Shown: positions 8,572 through 16,314 of the stretch, in pieces | Numbering within the stretch: the first letter of the stretch is position 1 | How the letters are laid out: each line of letters starts with the position of its first letter | Assembly: GCF_020682705.1 (NCBI RefSeq) | Contig: NZ_JAGTTN010000001.1 | Location: 1,178,001-1,242,000, forward strand | Source of the DNA: Microbacterium allomyrinae | GTDB taxonomy: Bacteria; Actinomycetota; Actinomycetes; Actinomycetales; Microbacteriaceae | Direction of reading: 5' to 3' | Length of the DNA: 64,000 nucleotides | Notes under the pieces: generated by a model | The model's database searches: none | Seen by the model: only the letters and a program-made list of their open reading frames with translations | Told to the model about the DNA's origin: nothing | Made by a program: the position numbers and the translations under genes

Positions 8572-9789
8572 ATGACCAACCTCACCCTTCTCGCGGGCTC
8601 CGGGGCGCTCTCGGTCGCCCCGCTGAACGAGTCCCCGGGGTACACCAGACCCGAGGGCGCGCTCCGCAGCCGCGTGGCCTACGCCGCGGCGCACGTCGTG
8701 CCGAAGACCTGGGCCGACAATACGCCGGGCCAGCCGGCCGAGGTCGACTGGGACGCCACGCTCGGCTTCCGTCGGGCGGTGTACTCCTGGGGTCTCGGCG
8801 TCGCCGACGCCATGGACACCGCACAGCGCAACATGGGCCTCGACGCCGCGGCGACACGCGAGCTCATCGCACGCTCGGCCGGCGTCGCCCGCGAAGAAGG
8901 TGGCTCGGTCGTGGTCGGGGTCAACACCGACCACGTCGAGGACGAGCACATCACGATCGCGCAGGTGATCGACGCCTACACGCAGCAGCTGCACTTCACC
9001 GAGGAGCAGGGCGCCGGCCCCGTGCTCATGGCGTCGCGGCACCTCGCGCGCACCGCGGGATCCGCCGGCGACTACCGCCGGGTGTACCGCGAGGTGCTGC
9101 AGGCCGCGACGACGCCGGTCGTGCTGCACTGGCTCGGCACGGCGTTCGACCCCTCTCTGGAAGGCTATTTCGGCTCGACGGACTGGCGCGAGGCATCCGC
9201 CGTGCTGCTCGAGATCATCGCCGAGAACACCGACAAGATCGCGGGCGTGAAGATGAGCCTGCTGGATGCCGCGTCCGAGGTGTCGGTGCGCGAGCGCCTT
9301 CCCGACGGCGTGCGCATGTTCACAGGCGACGATTTCAATTACGTCGGCCTCATCGGCGGGCAGGACGTGCCCGACGCGACCCAGCCCGACCGCGATCCCG
9401 CCTCGTCGCGTCAGCACTCCGACGCCCTCCTCGGCGCGTTCGCAGCGATCACGCCGGTCGCGTCGGCCGCGATCCAGGCGCTCGACGCCGGTGATCCGGC
9501 GCGCTACCTGGAGATCCTCGGTCCGACCGAGCAGCTCAGCCGGCAGGTGTTCGCCGCGCCGACCTTCTATTACAAGACCGGTGTCGCGTTCCTGTCATGG
9601 CTTAACGGTCATCAGGACGCATTCCAGATGGTCGGCGGCCTGCACTCCGCGCGCAGCCTTCCGCATCTCTCGCGCATCGTCGAGCTCGCGAACTCCTCGC
9701 TCTCGCTCGAGCAGCCCGAGCTCGCCGCGATTCGCTGGCACGGGATGCTGCGCCACAACGGCCTCGACGTGCCAGGGGTGATCGCGTGA
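8572..9789 (+). CDS. DUF993 protein (dihydrodipicolinate synthase/aldolase-like)
   Basis: A 405-aa protein that matches my memory of the DUF993 family, regarded as distant relatives of the DapA/NAL class of Schiff-base TIM-barrel aldolases. GVKMSLLDAASEVSVRERLPDGVRMFTGDDFNYVGLI is a candidate active-site stretch: the Lys in KMSLLDA would be the Schiff-base lysine by analogy. VGVNTDHVEDEH and VVLHWLGTAFDP are other conserved-looking runs. It sits between the oxidoreductase and the isomerase in one operon. No function is established to my knowledge; cleavage or dehydration of a keto-sugar derived product is inferred. Confidence 0.8.
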   Translation: MTNLTLLAGSGALSVAPLNESPGYTRPEGALRSRVAYAAAHVVPKTWADNTPGQPAEVDWDATLGFRRAVYSWGLGVADAMDTAQRNMGLDAAATRELIARSAGVAREEGGSVVVGVNTDHVEDEHITIAQVIDAYTQQLHFTEEQGAGPVLMASRHLARTAGSAGDYRRVYREVLQAATTPVVLHWLGTAFDPSLEGYFGSTDWREASAVLLEIIAENTDKIAGVKMSLLDAASEVSVRERLPDGVRMFTGDDFNYVGLIGGQDVPDATQPDRDPASSRQHSDALLGAFAAITPVASAAIQALDAGDPARYLEILGPTEQLSRQVFAAPTFYYKTGVAFLSWLNGHQDAFQMVGGLHSARSLPHLSRIVELANSSLSLEQPELAAIRWHGMLRHNGLDVPGVIA

Positions 9790-9816
9790 CCGCGGCGGCG
9801 GCATCCGTGCCCTCCG

Positions 9817-9888
9817 TGTCCCGATTTCTCGCCGTGGTGTCCCGAAATCGTTCGATCGACCCCCTCTTCTGCGAGCGAAATCGGGACA
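9817..9888. repeat. 12-bp inverted repeat TGTCCCGATTTC
   Basis: TGTCCCGATTTC (9817-9828) and GAAATCGGGACA (9877-9888) are exact inverse copies 48 bases apart in the gap before the isomerase gene. A third related string TGTCCCGAAATCG lies between them at 9838-9850, so alternative pairings are possible. It could be a large stem-loop or the half-sites of a regulator. Confidence 0.55.
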
Positions 9889-9907
9889 TGGAAGACGGAG
9901 GAGCCCG

Positions 9908-10804
9908 ATGAACGCGAGCCCGATGAATACCCCCGACCCGCGCCTGTCGATCAACCAGGCGACCGTCAAGTACGCGGACCTCGCGACCGCCCTGCGCGTC
10001 ACCGTCGACGCTGGCGTGCAGGCGATCGGCCTGTGGCGCGAGCCGGTGCAGGAGGTCGGGCTCGCCACGGCGGCATCGATGCTGGCCGACTCGGGGCTGC
10101 GCTTCACGACGCACTGCCGCTCGGGATTCTTCACGATGCCCGAGGGCGCCGCCCGCCGCGCCTCGATCGACGACAACCGCATCGCGATCGAAGAGGCCGC
10201 GACACTCGCCGCCGCCGGGGCAGAGGGCTCGACCGCGATCCTCGTGCTCGTCGCCGGCGGCCTGCCCGAGGGATCCCGAGATCTGGCGGGGGCGCGCGAG
10301 CGCGTGCGCGACGCGATAGGCGAGCTGGCTCCGGATGCCGCCGCCGCCGGTGTCACGCTCGCCATCGAGCCTCTTCACCCGATGTACGCCTCCGACCGGT
10401 GCGTCGTCTCGACGCTCGGGCAGGCACTCGATATCGCGGCGGACTTCGACCCGGCAGTCGTGGGGGCGACGGTCGACACGTTCCACATCTGGTGGGACCC
10501 GGATGTGCTCGGCCAGATCGCGCGTGCCGGCCGGGAGGGCCGCATCGCCACCTATCAGGTGTGCGATTGGAGGACCCCGCTGCCCGCGGACGTGCTGCTC
10601 GCGCGCCACTACCCCGGCGACGGCGTGATCGATTTCGCCTCCCTGACCGCCGCCGTCGAGGCGACAGGGTACGACCGCGACATCGAGGTCGAGATCTTCA
10701 ACGAGCAGATCTGGGCGACGGATCCGCTGCTGGCCGTGCAGCGCACGGCCGCGGGGTTCGCAGCATCCGTCTCCCCGCACCTGCGCGCGCGGGTCGCGGG
10801 CTGA
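9908..10804 (+). CDS. Sugar phosphate isomerase/epimerase family TIM-barrel protein
   Basis: A 298-aa member of the AP-endonuclease 2/xylose-isomerase-like TIM-barrel superfamily. Metal-binding residues are suggested by LAIEPLHP, the DTFHIWWDP segment (Asp and His), and IEVEIFNEQIW near the C-terminus. GGAGGAG at 9897-9903 supports ATG 9908 over a second ATG at 9923. It completes a three-gene set with the oxidoreductase and DUF993 protein, which resembles inositol- or keto-sugar-type pathways (oxidation, isomerisation, C-C cleavage). The exact substrate is unknown. Confidence 0.88.
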   Translation: MNASPMNTPDPRLSINQATVKYADLATALRVTVDAGVQAIGLWREPVQEVGLATAASMLADSGLRFTTHCRSGFFTMPEGAARRASIDDNRIAIEEAATLAAAGAEGSTAILVLVAGGLPEGSRDLAGARERVRDAIGELAPDAAAAGVTLAIEPLHPMYASDRCVVSTLGQALDIAADFDPAVVGATVDTFHIWWDPDVLGQIARAGREGRIATYQVCDWRTPLPADVLLARHYPGDGVIDFASLTAAVEATGYDRDIEVEIFNEQIWATDPLLAVQRTAAGFAASVSPHLRARVAG

Positions 10805-10931
10805 CCGCCCCGTCCCGTCCCTGCACCGTCTCTGCCGTCGGCGCTGCCCGGGCTGCGCCCGGGCGCGACCCAGGCGCTGCGCCCGCGGACCCGGAGTGGT
10901 ACCTGCGGGGACCCGGCGCGGCCCTGGCGCG

Positions 10932-11009
10932 GACCGGAAGCGGTACCGGCGCGGCCCCGACGCTGACCGGAAGCGGTACCGGCGCGGACCGGAAGCGGCC
11001 CTGGCGCGG
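10932..11009. repeat. Direct 23-bp repeats in the gap before lacI
   Basis: GACCGGAAGCGGTACCGGCG followed by CGG occurs at 10932-10954 and 10965-10987, with a third divergent copy at 10987-11009. The surrounding gap 10805-11179 carries no credible gene: besides these repeats it holds a long hairpin (11043-11109) and an operator (11124-11137). Confidence 0.7.
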
Positions 11010-11042
11010 CGTCTACGCAGGCCGGCCGCTGCGCCGGCGCGG

Positions 11043-11109
11043 GGATACACCGTATTCGCGCCGAGACACCACCGTCCCCGTGGTGGTTCGGCGCGATTGT
11101 GGTGTATCC
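11043..11109. terminator. Long imperfect hairpin upstream of lacI
   Basis: Arms of about 30 bases pair in three blocks: GGATACACC with GGTGTATCC, CGCGCCGA with TCGGCGCG, and CACCAC with GTGGTG, around a short GC loop. It may terminate the DUF993 operon, although no U tract follows, or it may be a palindromic repeat element. Confidence 0.6.
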
Positions 11110-11123
11110 ACGAGCAGGACCGA

Positions 11124-11137
11124 GGAAAACGCTTGCT
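11124..11137. promoter_or_regulatory. LacI-type operator
   Basis: GGAAAACGCTTGCT has the CG-centred half-palindrome seen at 7234 and 7276. It lies 43 bases before the lacI start at 11180, which suggests autoregulation together with control of the cassette at 7369-10804. Confidence 0.55.
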
Positions 11138-11179
11138 GATTGAGGACGATGCGCGGGCCCGGGACGTAGACTCGGCGCT

Positions 11180-12214
11180 GTGAGCCAGCAGTCTGCGCCG
11201 ACCCGAGGCGCCGCAACACTCCACGACGTGGCACGCGAGGCCGGCGTGTCTCTCGCTACCGCGTCGCGCGTCTTGAACGGTTCGACTCGCAAGGTCGCCG
11301 AGAGCTACCGAGAACGCGTCGAGGCGGCCGCCGAGAAGCTCGGCTACACCGCCAATCTCTCCGCTCAGGCGACCGCCCGCGGCACTGCCGCGATCGTCGC
11401 CCTGCTGGTCGCCGACATCGCCGACCCCTACTTCGCACAGCTCGCGTCCGGCGTCGCCCGCGGCGCCGATGAGGCGGGCCTGGTGGTCACGATCGCCATC
11501 ACCGAACGCGACCCGCAGCGCGAGGTGCGGCTCGTCCGGGCTCTGCGCGGCCAGCGACCGCGCGGCCTGATCCTGGCGGCCTCCCGCACCGAAGGCGCCG
11601 ACGCCGTGGGCCTGCAGAACGAGCTCGACGCCTTCACGGCGATGGGCGGACGCGTGGTGATGCTCGGGCCGAGCCCCGCCGACACGCGCTCCGTCGCGAT
11701 CGACAACCGCTCGGGCGCGGCGGCGCTGGGCGCCGAGCTCGGCGGCCTCGGCTATCGCGATGCGGTGGTGGTCGCGGCATCCGAGGGGATCCGCACCTCC
11801 GACGACCGCCTCGCGGGATTCACGGAAGGCTTCACTGCTGCCGGCGGGACCGTTCGCGAGGTGCGCCGCGCGGGCTTCACCCGTGACGCCGGGTACGCCG
11901 CGGCGCAGGATCTTCTCGCGGGCGATCTTCCGGCGGGCACGCTGATCTTCGGCATCAGCGACGTCGTCGCGATCGGCATCATGTCGGCGATCCGGGATGC
12001 CGGCCGGCACGTCGGCGCGGACGTCGCGGTGGCCGGATTCGACGACATCTCGACCGGTCGCGACGTGCGCCCCGGCCTCACCACGGTGCGCGTCCCCCTC
12101 GAAGACCTCGGCTACCGCGCACTGCACGCGATGCTCGAACCGGAGTGGGATGCGACGCAGCCCTCCCTCCCCCTCGAGGTCATCGTGCGCGGCAGCACTC
12201 CGCCGCGCACCTGA
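11180..12214 (+). CDS. LacI family transcriptional regulator (DUF993 cassette)
   Basis: A 344-aa repressor. Residues 13-60 form the helix-turn-helix and hinge (ATLHDVAREAGVSLATASRVLNG), followed by the periplasmic-binding-protein-like domain that ends with GFDDISTGRDVRPGLTTVRVP, the usual closing motif. GTG start at 11180; no strong ribosome site. It lies downstream of the oxidoreductase-DUF993-isomerase operon and shares operator-like sites with it, so that operon is its likely target. The inducer is unknown. Confidence 0.93.
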   Translation: MSQQSAPTRGAATLHDVAREAGVSLATASRVLNGSTRKVAESYRERVEAAAEKLGYTANLSAQATARGTAAIVALLVADIADPYFAQLASGVARGADEAGLVVTIAITERDPQREVRLVRALRGQRPRGLILAASRTEGADAVGLQNELDAFTAMGGRVVMLGPSPADTRSVAIDNRSGAAALGAELGGLGYRDAVVVAASEGIRTSDDRLAGFTEGFTAAGGTVREVRRAGFTRDAGYAAAQDLLAGDLPAGTLIFGISDVVAIGIMSAIRDAGRHVGADVAVAGFDDISTGRDVRPGLTTVRVPLEDLGYRALHAMLEPEWDATQPSLPLEVIVRGSTPPRT

Positions 12215-12410
12215 GGCGCTGCGGGGCTCCGCCTCGGTTGGCTTACCGCCGCGCCGTGAACGGTGAGGCTGCCCGTTCGGCTATCCTGCGGATCGGCATC
12301 CCCGCCCGCTCGGGCGTTCCCAAACTCGTCATCCCTGCCGCTCGGCCTCCCACCCGCTGGTCTTCCCGGCCCGCTCGGTCTTCCCCACCGCTCGGCATTC
12401 CCCGCTCTCT

Positions 12411-12670
12411 GACCTTCCCCGCCGCCCGGCCGCCTGCCCGCCTGGCCTTCCCCGCCGCCCGGCCTCCTGCCCGCCTGGCCTTCCCCGCCGCCCGGCCGCC
12501 TGCCCGCCTGGCCTTCCCCGCCGCTCGGCCGCCTGCCCGCCTGGCCTTCCCCGCCGCTCGCCCGCCTGCCCGCCTGGCCTTCCCCGCCGCTCGGCCGCCT
12601 GCCCGCCTGGCCTTCCCCGCCGCTCGGTCTCCTGCCCGCCTGGCCTTCCCCGCCGCCCGGCCTCGCCCGC
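12411..12670. repeat. Minisatellite of eight 33-bp units
   Basis: Eight copies begin with CCTTCCCCGCCG at 12413, 12446, 12479, 12512, 12545, 12578, 12611 and 12644; the period is exactly 33. Degenerate relatives extend back to about 12307. The whole gap 12215-12823 has no stop in one plus frame, but that frame runs on into the next lacI gene out of phase, so I read it as non-coding. Because 33 is a multiple of three, open frames appear on both strands as an artefact. Confidence 0.85.
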
Positions 12671-12768
12671 CCGCTGGCCGCCCCGCCCGCCCGGCTTCGC
12701 CCACGCACGCCGAGCCTGTGCGCGAGGCAACGGTCCGACGGCGCCGATCTCCGCCCGGCGGCGGCCGG

Positions 12769-12780
12769 GGAAACGTTTCC
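12769..12780. promoter_or_regulatory. Perfect LacI-type operator GGAAACGTTTCC
   Basis: A 12-base perfect palindrome 44 bases before the lacI gene at 12824. It matches the operator at 13874-13885 in front of the next operon, which suggests that the protein encoded at 12824 binds both. A possible -10 element TAGGCT overlaps just downstream. Confidence 0.7.
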
Positions 12781-12823
12781 TCCGCGGTTAGGCTGAGCGC
12801 ACACCCGACCGAAGGAGTGACGG

Positions 12824-13822
12824 ATGCCTCGACCACCGAAGGGCGTGACGATCGCCGACGTCGCCGCCCGGGCCGGCGTCTCGCTCTCGACGGTCTCGCG
12901 CGCGCTCAACGGCAACCCGACGGTCGACCCCGTGCTCGCGGAGCGCGTGAAGGATGCCGCGGCCGCACTCGACTACACCGCCAGTCCGGTCGCCCGCAGC
13001 CTGGTGCTCGGCCGCACCCAGACCGTCGCGGTCGTCGTTCCCGACCTCGCGAACCCCACGTTCCAGGCGATCCTGCGCGGCCTCAGCCGCGCCGCGGCAG
13101 CCGACGACTATCACGTGCTCGTCGCAGACTCCGCCGAATCGATCGACGAGGAGCGCATCCTCGCCATCACCACGCGCCGCCGCACCGACGGCGTGATCCT
13201 GTGCGCGCCGCGCCTCGACCAGGCCGAGCTCGACCGCCTGGTCGGGGGGCTCCGCCCCGTCGTGCTCATCAACCGGTCCTCGGGCGAGGTCCCCACCGTC
13301 CGCGCGGACTATCGCGCGGCACTCGCGGCAGAGCTCGAGCACCTGCGCGCGCTCGGGCACCGCCGAATCGTGTTCCTCGCGGGCACCGCGCAGAGCGTCG
13401 CGAACGCCGCGCGCCTCGACGCGATCGGGGCCTTCCGCGCCGCTCACGCCGACACCGAGATCACCGAGATCCCCTGCGGCGTCGACTTCGACGCCGGTGC
13501 GTCAGCAGCGCCGGCGGTGCTCGCTTCGGGGGCGACCGCCTCGCTCGCGTTCAATGACCTGGTCGCGATGGGGCTTCTCAGCGCCGTGCAGGCGAGCGGA
13601 TGCCGCGTGCCCGACGACCTCTCGATCGTCGGCTTCGACGACATCCCCTTCGCCAGCTATACGACCCCGCCGCTGACCACGGCGGCGGTGCCGGCGGGCG
13701 AGCTCGGCGCCCAGGCCTGGTCGCGCATGCGCGACCTTCTCGAGGGTGCCGAGGCGCGGCATCCGCTCCTGCTCCTGCCCCGGCTCACGGTGCGCGGCTC
13801 GACCGGACGCGCCCGCAGCTGA
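12824..13822 (+). CDS. LacI family transcriptional regulator (sugar-acid operon)
   Basis: A 332-aa repressor with the N-terminal helix-turn-helix VTIADVAARAGVSLSTVSRALNG, the hinge near residue 55-65 (ASPVARSLVLGRTQTVAVVVPDLANP), and the effector domain ending GFDDIPFASYTTPPLTTAAVP. GAAGGAG upstream supports ATG 12824. It has its own GGAAACGTTTCC operator and GAAAACGTTTCC stands before the operon at 13898, so autoregulation plus repression of the sugar-acid operon is the simplest reading. Confidence 0.93.
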   Translation: MPRPPKGVTIADVAARAGVSLSTVSRALNGNPTVDPVLAERVKDAAAALDYTASPVARSLVLGRTQTVAVVVPDLANPTFQAILRGLSRAAAADDYHVLVADSAESIDEERILAITTRRRTDGVILCAPRLDQAELDRLVGGLRPVVLINRSSGEVPTVRADYRAALAAELEHLRALGHRRIVFLAGTAQSVANAARLDAIGAFRAAHADTEITEIPCGVDFDAGASAAPAVLASGATASLAFNDLVAMGLLSAVQASGCRVPDDLSIVGFDDIPFASYTTPPLTTAAVPAGELGAQAWSRMRDLLEGAEARHPLLLLPRLTVRGSTGRARS

Positions 13823-13840
13823 CTCCGGCCCCGCATCTGG

Positions 13841-13885
13841 GCGAGCGCTTTCCCACCCTCCATGCTACCCTGAGAAAACGTTTCC
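13841..13885. promoter_or_regulatory. Two operators before the sugar-acid operon
   Basis: GCGAGCGCTTTCCC (13841-13854) and GAAAACGTTTCC (13874-13885) are LacI-type sites 33 bases apart, centre to centre roughly three helical turns. The second lies just before the ribosome site GAAGGAG of the gene at 13898, a position that would block transcription. Confidence 0.68.
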
Positions 13886-13897
13886 TGAAGGAGTGAG

Positions 13898-15259
13898 ATG
13901 AGCCACCGCCGGTACGCCCTCATCGGAGCGGGTCACCGCGCCCAGATGTACGTCGACGCGATCACCGGCCCGTACGCCGACGACGCGCGGCTCATCGCGA
14001 TCTGCGAGCCGAACCCCGTGCGTGCGCAGTACTACGTCGACCGCATCGTCGCCGCCGGGCAGAGCGCTCCCGTGATCTACGCGCCGGACGATCTCGAGCG
14101 GATGATCCGCGAGCAGCGCATCGACCGCGTCGTGATCTGCGCGCGCGACGACCTGCACGCGCCCTTGATCGTCCGAGCGCTGGACGCGGGTGCCGACGTC
14201 GTGGTCGAGAAGCCGCTGACGATCGACGCCCCGAGCGCGGCGGCGATCGAGGACGCGATAGACCGCACCGGCGGCGAGGTCGTCATCACGTTCAACTACC
14301 GCTACTCCCCCCGCAACAGCGCTCTGCGCCAGGTCATCCAGGACGGCACCATCGGCGCGGTCACCTCGATCGACTTCTCCTGGGTGCTCGACACCACGCA
14401 CGGCGCCGACTATTTCCGCCGCTGGCACCGCGAGAAGGTGCACTCCGGCGGCCTGCTGGTTCACAAGGCCAGCCACCACTTCGACCTGGTCAACTGGTGG
14501 ATCCGCTCGACTCCGCGCCGCGTCTACGCGTCGGGCGCGCTGCGCTTCTACGGCGCCGCAAATGCCGCAGCCCGCGGCATCCGGGGCCGTCCTGCTCGCG
14601 GCACGCACGACGGCGGGGACCCGTTCGAGCTGGACCTGCGCGACGACGAGCGCCTGAAGGCCCTCTACCTCGATGCCGAACAGCACGACGGATACCTCCG
14701 CGACCGCGATGTGTTCGGCGAGGGCATCACGATCGAGGACAACCTCGCCCTCGTCGTCGACTACGCCTCGGGCGCGACGCTCAGCTATTCACTCAACGCG
14801 CACTCCCCGTGGGAGGGTTACCGCGTCGCCGTCAACGGCACCCTCGGTCGGGCAGAGCTCGAGGTGGTCGAGCGCGGCGCGGTCCTTGCCGACGAGGGGC
14901 TGCATCCGGTTCTCGATCCCAGCGCGGTCGACGCCGGCGCGTCGGGAGCACTGCGACCCGAAGGCGAGCGCCTCATCGTGCAGAAGCACTGGGAGGCCGC
15001 GTACGAGGTGCCGATCGAGAGCACCGGCGACGGGCACGGCGGCGGCGACGCACTGCTTCTCGCCGACGTGTTCGAAGGCTCCGGCGACGATCCGCTCTCC
15101 CGCCCCGCGGACTGGCGCGACGGCGTCCGCTCCATCTCCGTCGGCATCGCCGGCAACCGGTCGCTCGAAACCGGGCTTCCGGTGCGCATCGCCGACCTCG
15201 GCATCCGCTTCCTCGAAGCCGACAGCGCGGCCGACGCGGCGGCCGCTCGCCGATCATGA
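13898..15259 (+). CDS. Gfo/Idh/MocA family oxidoreductase
   Basis: A 453-aa NAD(P)-dependent dehydrogenase-like protein, longer than the usual 330-390 aa. The Rossmann motif is YALIGAGHRAQMYVDAI; ALDAGADVVVEKPLTID has the catalytic EKP lysine; HSGGLLVHKASHHFDLVNWW is the family's active-site stretch with paired histidines. An insertion of about 50 residues (RGIRGRPARGTHDGGDPFELD and following) explains the extra length. It is the first gene of the operon with the epimerase, KdgD, dehydratase and semialdehyde dehydrogenase. The stop overlaps the next start as ATGA. Confidence 0.9.
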   Translation: MSHRRYALIGAGHRAQMYVDAITGPYADDARLIAICEPNPVRAQYYVDRIVAAGQSAPVIYAPDDLERMIREQRIDRVVICARDDLHAPLIVRALDAGADVVVEKPLTIDAPSAAAIEDAIDRTGGEVVITFNYRYSPRNSALRQVIQDGTIGAVTSIDFSWVLDTTHGADYFRRWHREKVHSGGLLVHKASHHFDLVNWWIRSTPRRVYASGALRFYGAANAAARGIRGRPARGTHDGGDPFELDLRDDERLKALYLDAEQHDGYLRDRDVFGEGITIEDNLALVVDYASGATLSYSLNAHSPWEGYRVAVNGTLGRAELEVVERGAVLADEGLHPVLDPSAVDAGASGALRPEGERLIVQKHWEAAYEVPIESTGDGHGGGDALLLADVFEGSGDDPLSRPADWRDGVRSISVGIAGNRSLETGLPVRIADLGIRFLEADSAADAAAARRS

Positions 15260-16314
15260 GCCGCATCGCCGTCACCGGCGGTGCAGGGCGCCTCGGCCGC
15301 ACCCTCGTCGCGGGCCTCGCCCAGGCCGGGCACGAGCTGATCTCGCTCGACCGCGCCGTGTCCGATGCCCCCGAGCTGGCCGGCATCGCGCAGATCCCGG
15401 TCGACCTCACCGACGCGGATGCCGCGGCCGGCGCGATCTCGGATGCCCGCGCCGACGCGCTCATCCACCTCGCCGCGATCGCCGTGCCGTTCAGCGCACC
15501 CGAGGACGTCATCCTGCACACCAACGCCGCGCTCGCGCTGAACGTGCTGTCGGCCGGAGCCGGGGCCGGCGTGCCGAAGATCGTGACGGCCTCGAGCCCC
15601 ACGGTCCTCGGCTACGGCGCGCCTCGGGGATGGCTGCCCGACCGCTTTCCGCTCGACGAGGAGACCGTGCCGCGGCCCTGGAACGCGTACGCGCTCTCCA
15701 AGCACCTCGCCGAGCAGACGATCGCGATGCTCGCACGCCAGACCGGCGACGCCACACGGTTCGCGGCGTTCCGCCCCTGCTACGTCATCGCCCCCGAGGA
15801 ATGGGACGGCGCTCCGACGCAGCAGGGTCACACCGTGCGCGAGCGGCTCGCCGACCCGGCGCTGTCGGCGCCAGCCCTCTTCAACTACGTCGACGCACGC
15901 GATGTCGCGACCTTCGTCGACACGCTCCTCGAAGCCCTCCCCGACATCCCCAACGCCGAGGTCTTCTTCGTCGCAGCCGATGACGCGCTGGCGCGCCGCC
16001 CGCTCGCCGAGCTGCTGCCGCAGTTCGTGCCGGGCACCGATGCCCTCGCCGCCGGGCTCACCGGCACCGCACCGGCGTTCTCGAACGCCAAGGCGAGGCG
16101 CGTGCTCGGCTGGCGCCCCGCCCACTCCTGGCGCGGCGAGTTCGGCGAGGGCGGCGAAGCCGGCGGGCGCGGCGAGACCGGCGAACGCGACGGACGCGGC
16201 GAGACCGGCGAGCACCACGAGCATGGCGACCTCTCCCGCTCATCCGGCGGGCGAAGCGGGACGACACGCACGGACCCCGACCTCACGACCCCGCGAAAGG
16301 ACGTGCTGGCGTGA
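15256..16314 (+). CDS. NAD-dependent epimerase/dehydratase family protein (uronate dehydrogenase candidate)
   Basis: A 352-aa extended short-chain dehydrogenase. RIAVTGGAGRLGRTL is the NAD-binding glycine motif and YALSKHLAEQ holds the catalytic Tyr and Lys. Given KdgD and the semialdehyde dehydrogenase downstream, oxidation of galacturonate or glucuronate to an aldarolactone (uronate dehydrogenase role) is possible but not proven by sequence. The C-terminal 55 residues are an odd hydrophilic tail with repeated GRGETGE units and no family counterpart that I know. The start is fixed by the ATGA overlap. Confidence 0.8.
   Translation: MSRIAVTGGAGRLGRTLVAGLAQAGHELISLDRAVSDAPELAGIAQIPVDLTDADAAAGAISDARADALIHLAAIAVPFSAPEDVILHTNAALALNVLSAGAGAGVPKIVTASSPTVLGYGAPRGWLPDRFPLDEETVPRPWNAYALSKHLAEQTIAMLARQTGDATRFAAFRPCYVIAPEEWDGAPTQQGHTVRERLADPALSAPALFNYVDARDVATFVDTLLEALPDIPNAEVFFVAADDALARRPLAELLPQFVPGTDALAAGLTGTAPAFSNAKARRVLGWRPAHSWRGEFGEGGEAGGRGETGERDGRGETGEHHEHGDLSRSSGGRSGTTRTDPDLTTPRKDVLA

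Noticed and set aside
12243..12836. Minus-strand repeat frames encoding Arg/Gly-rich proteins over the 33-bp array
   Set aside because: Pure repeat translation with no start context; the copy differences change amino acids in these frames.
12145..13557. Long plus-strand frame running through the minisatellite into the second lacI gene
   Set aside because: It overlaps two good lacI genes out of phase and owes its length to repeats whose period is a multiple of three.
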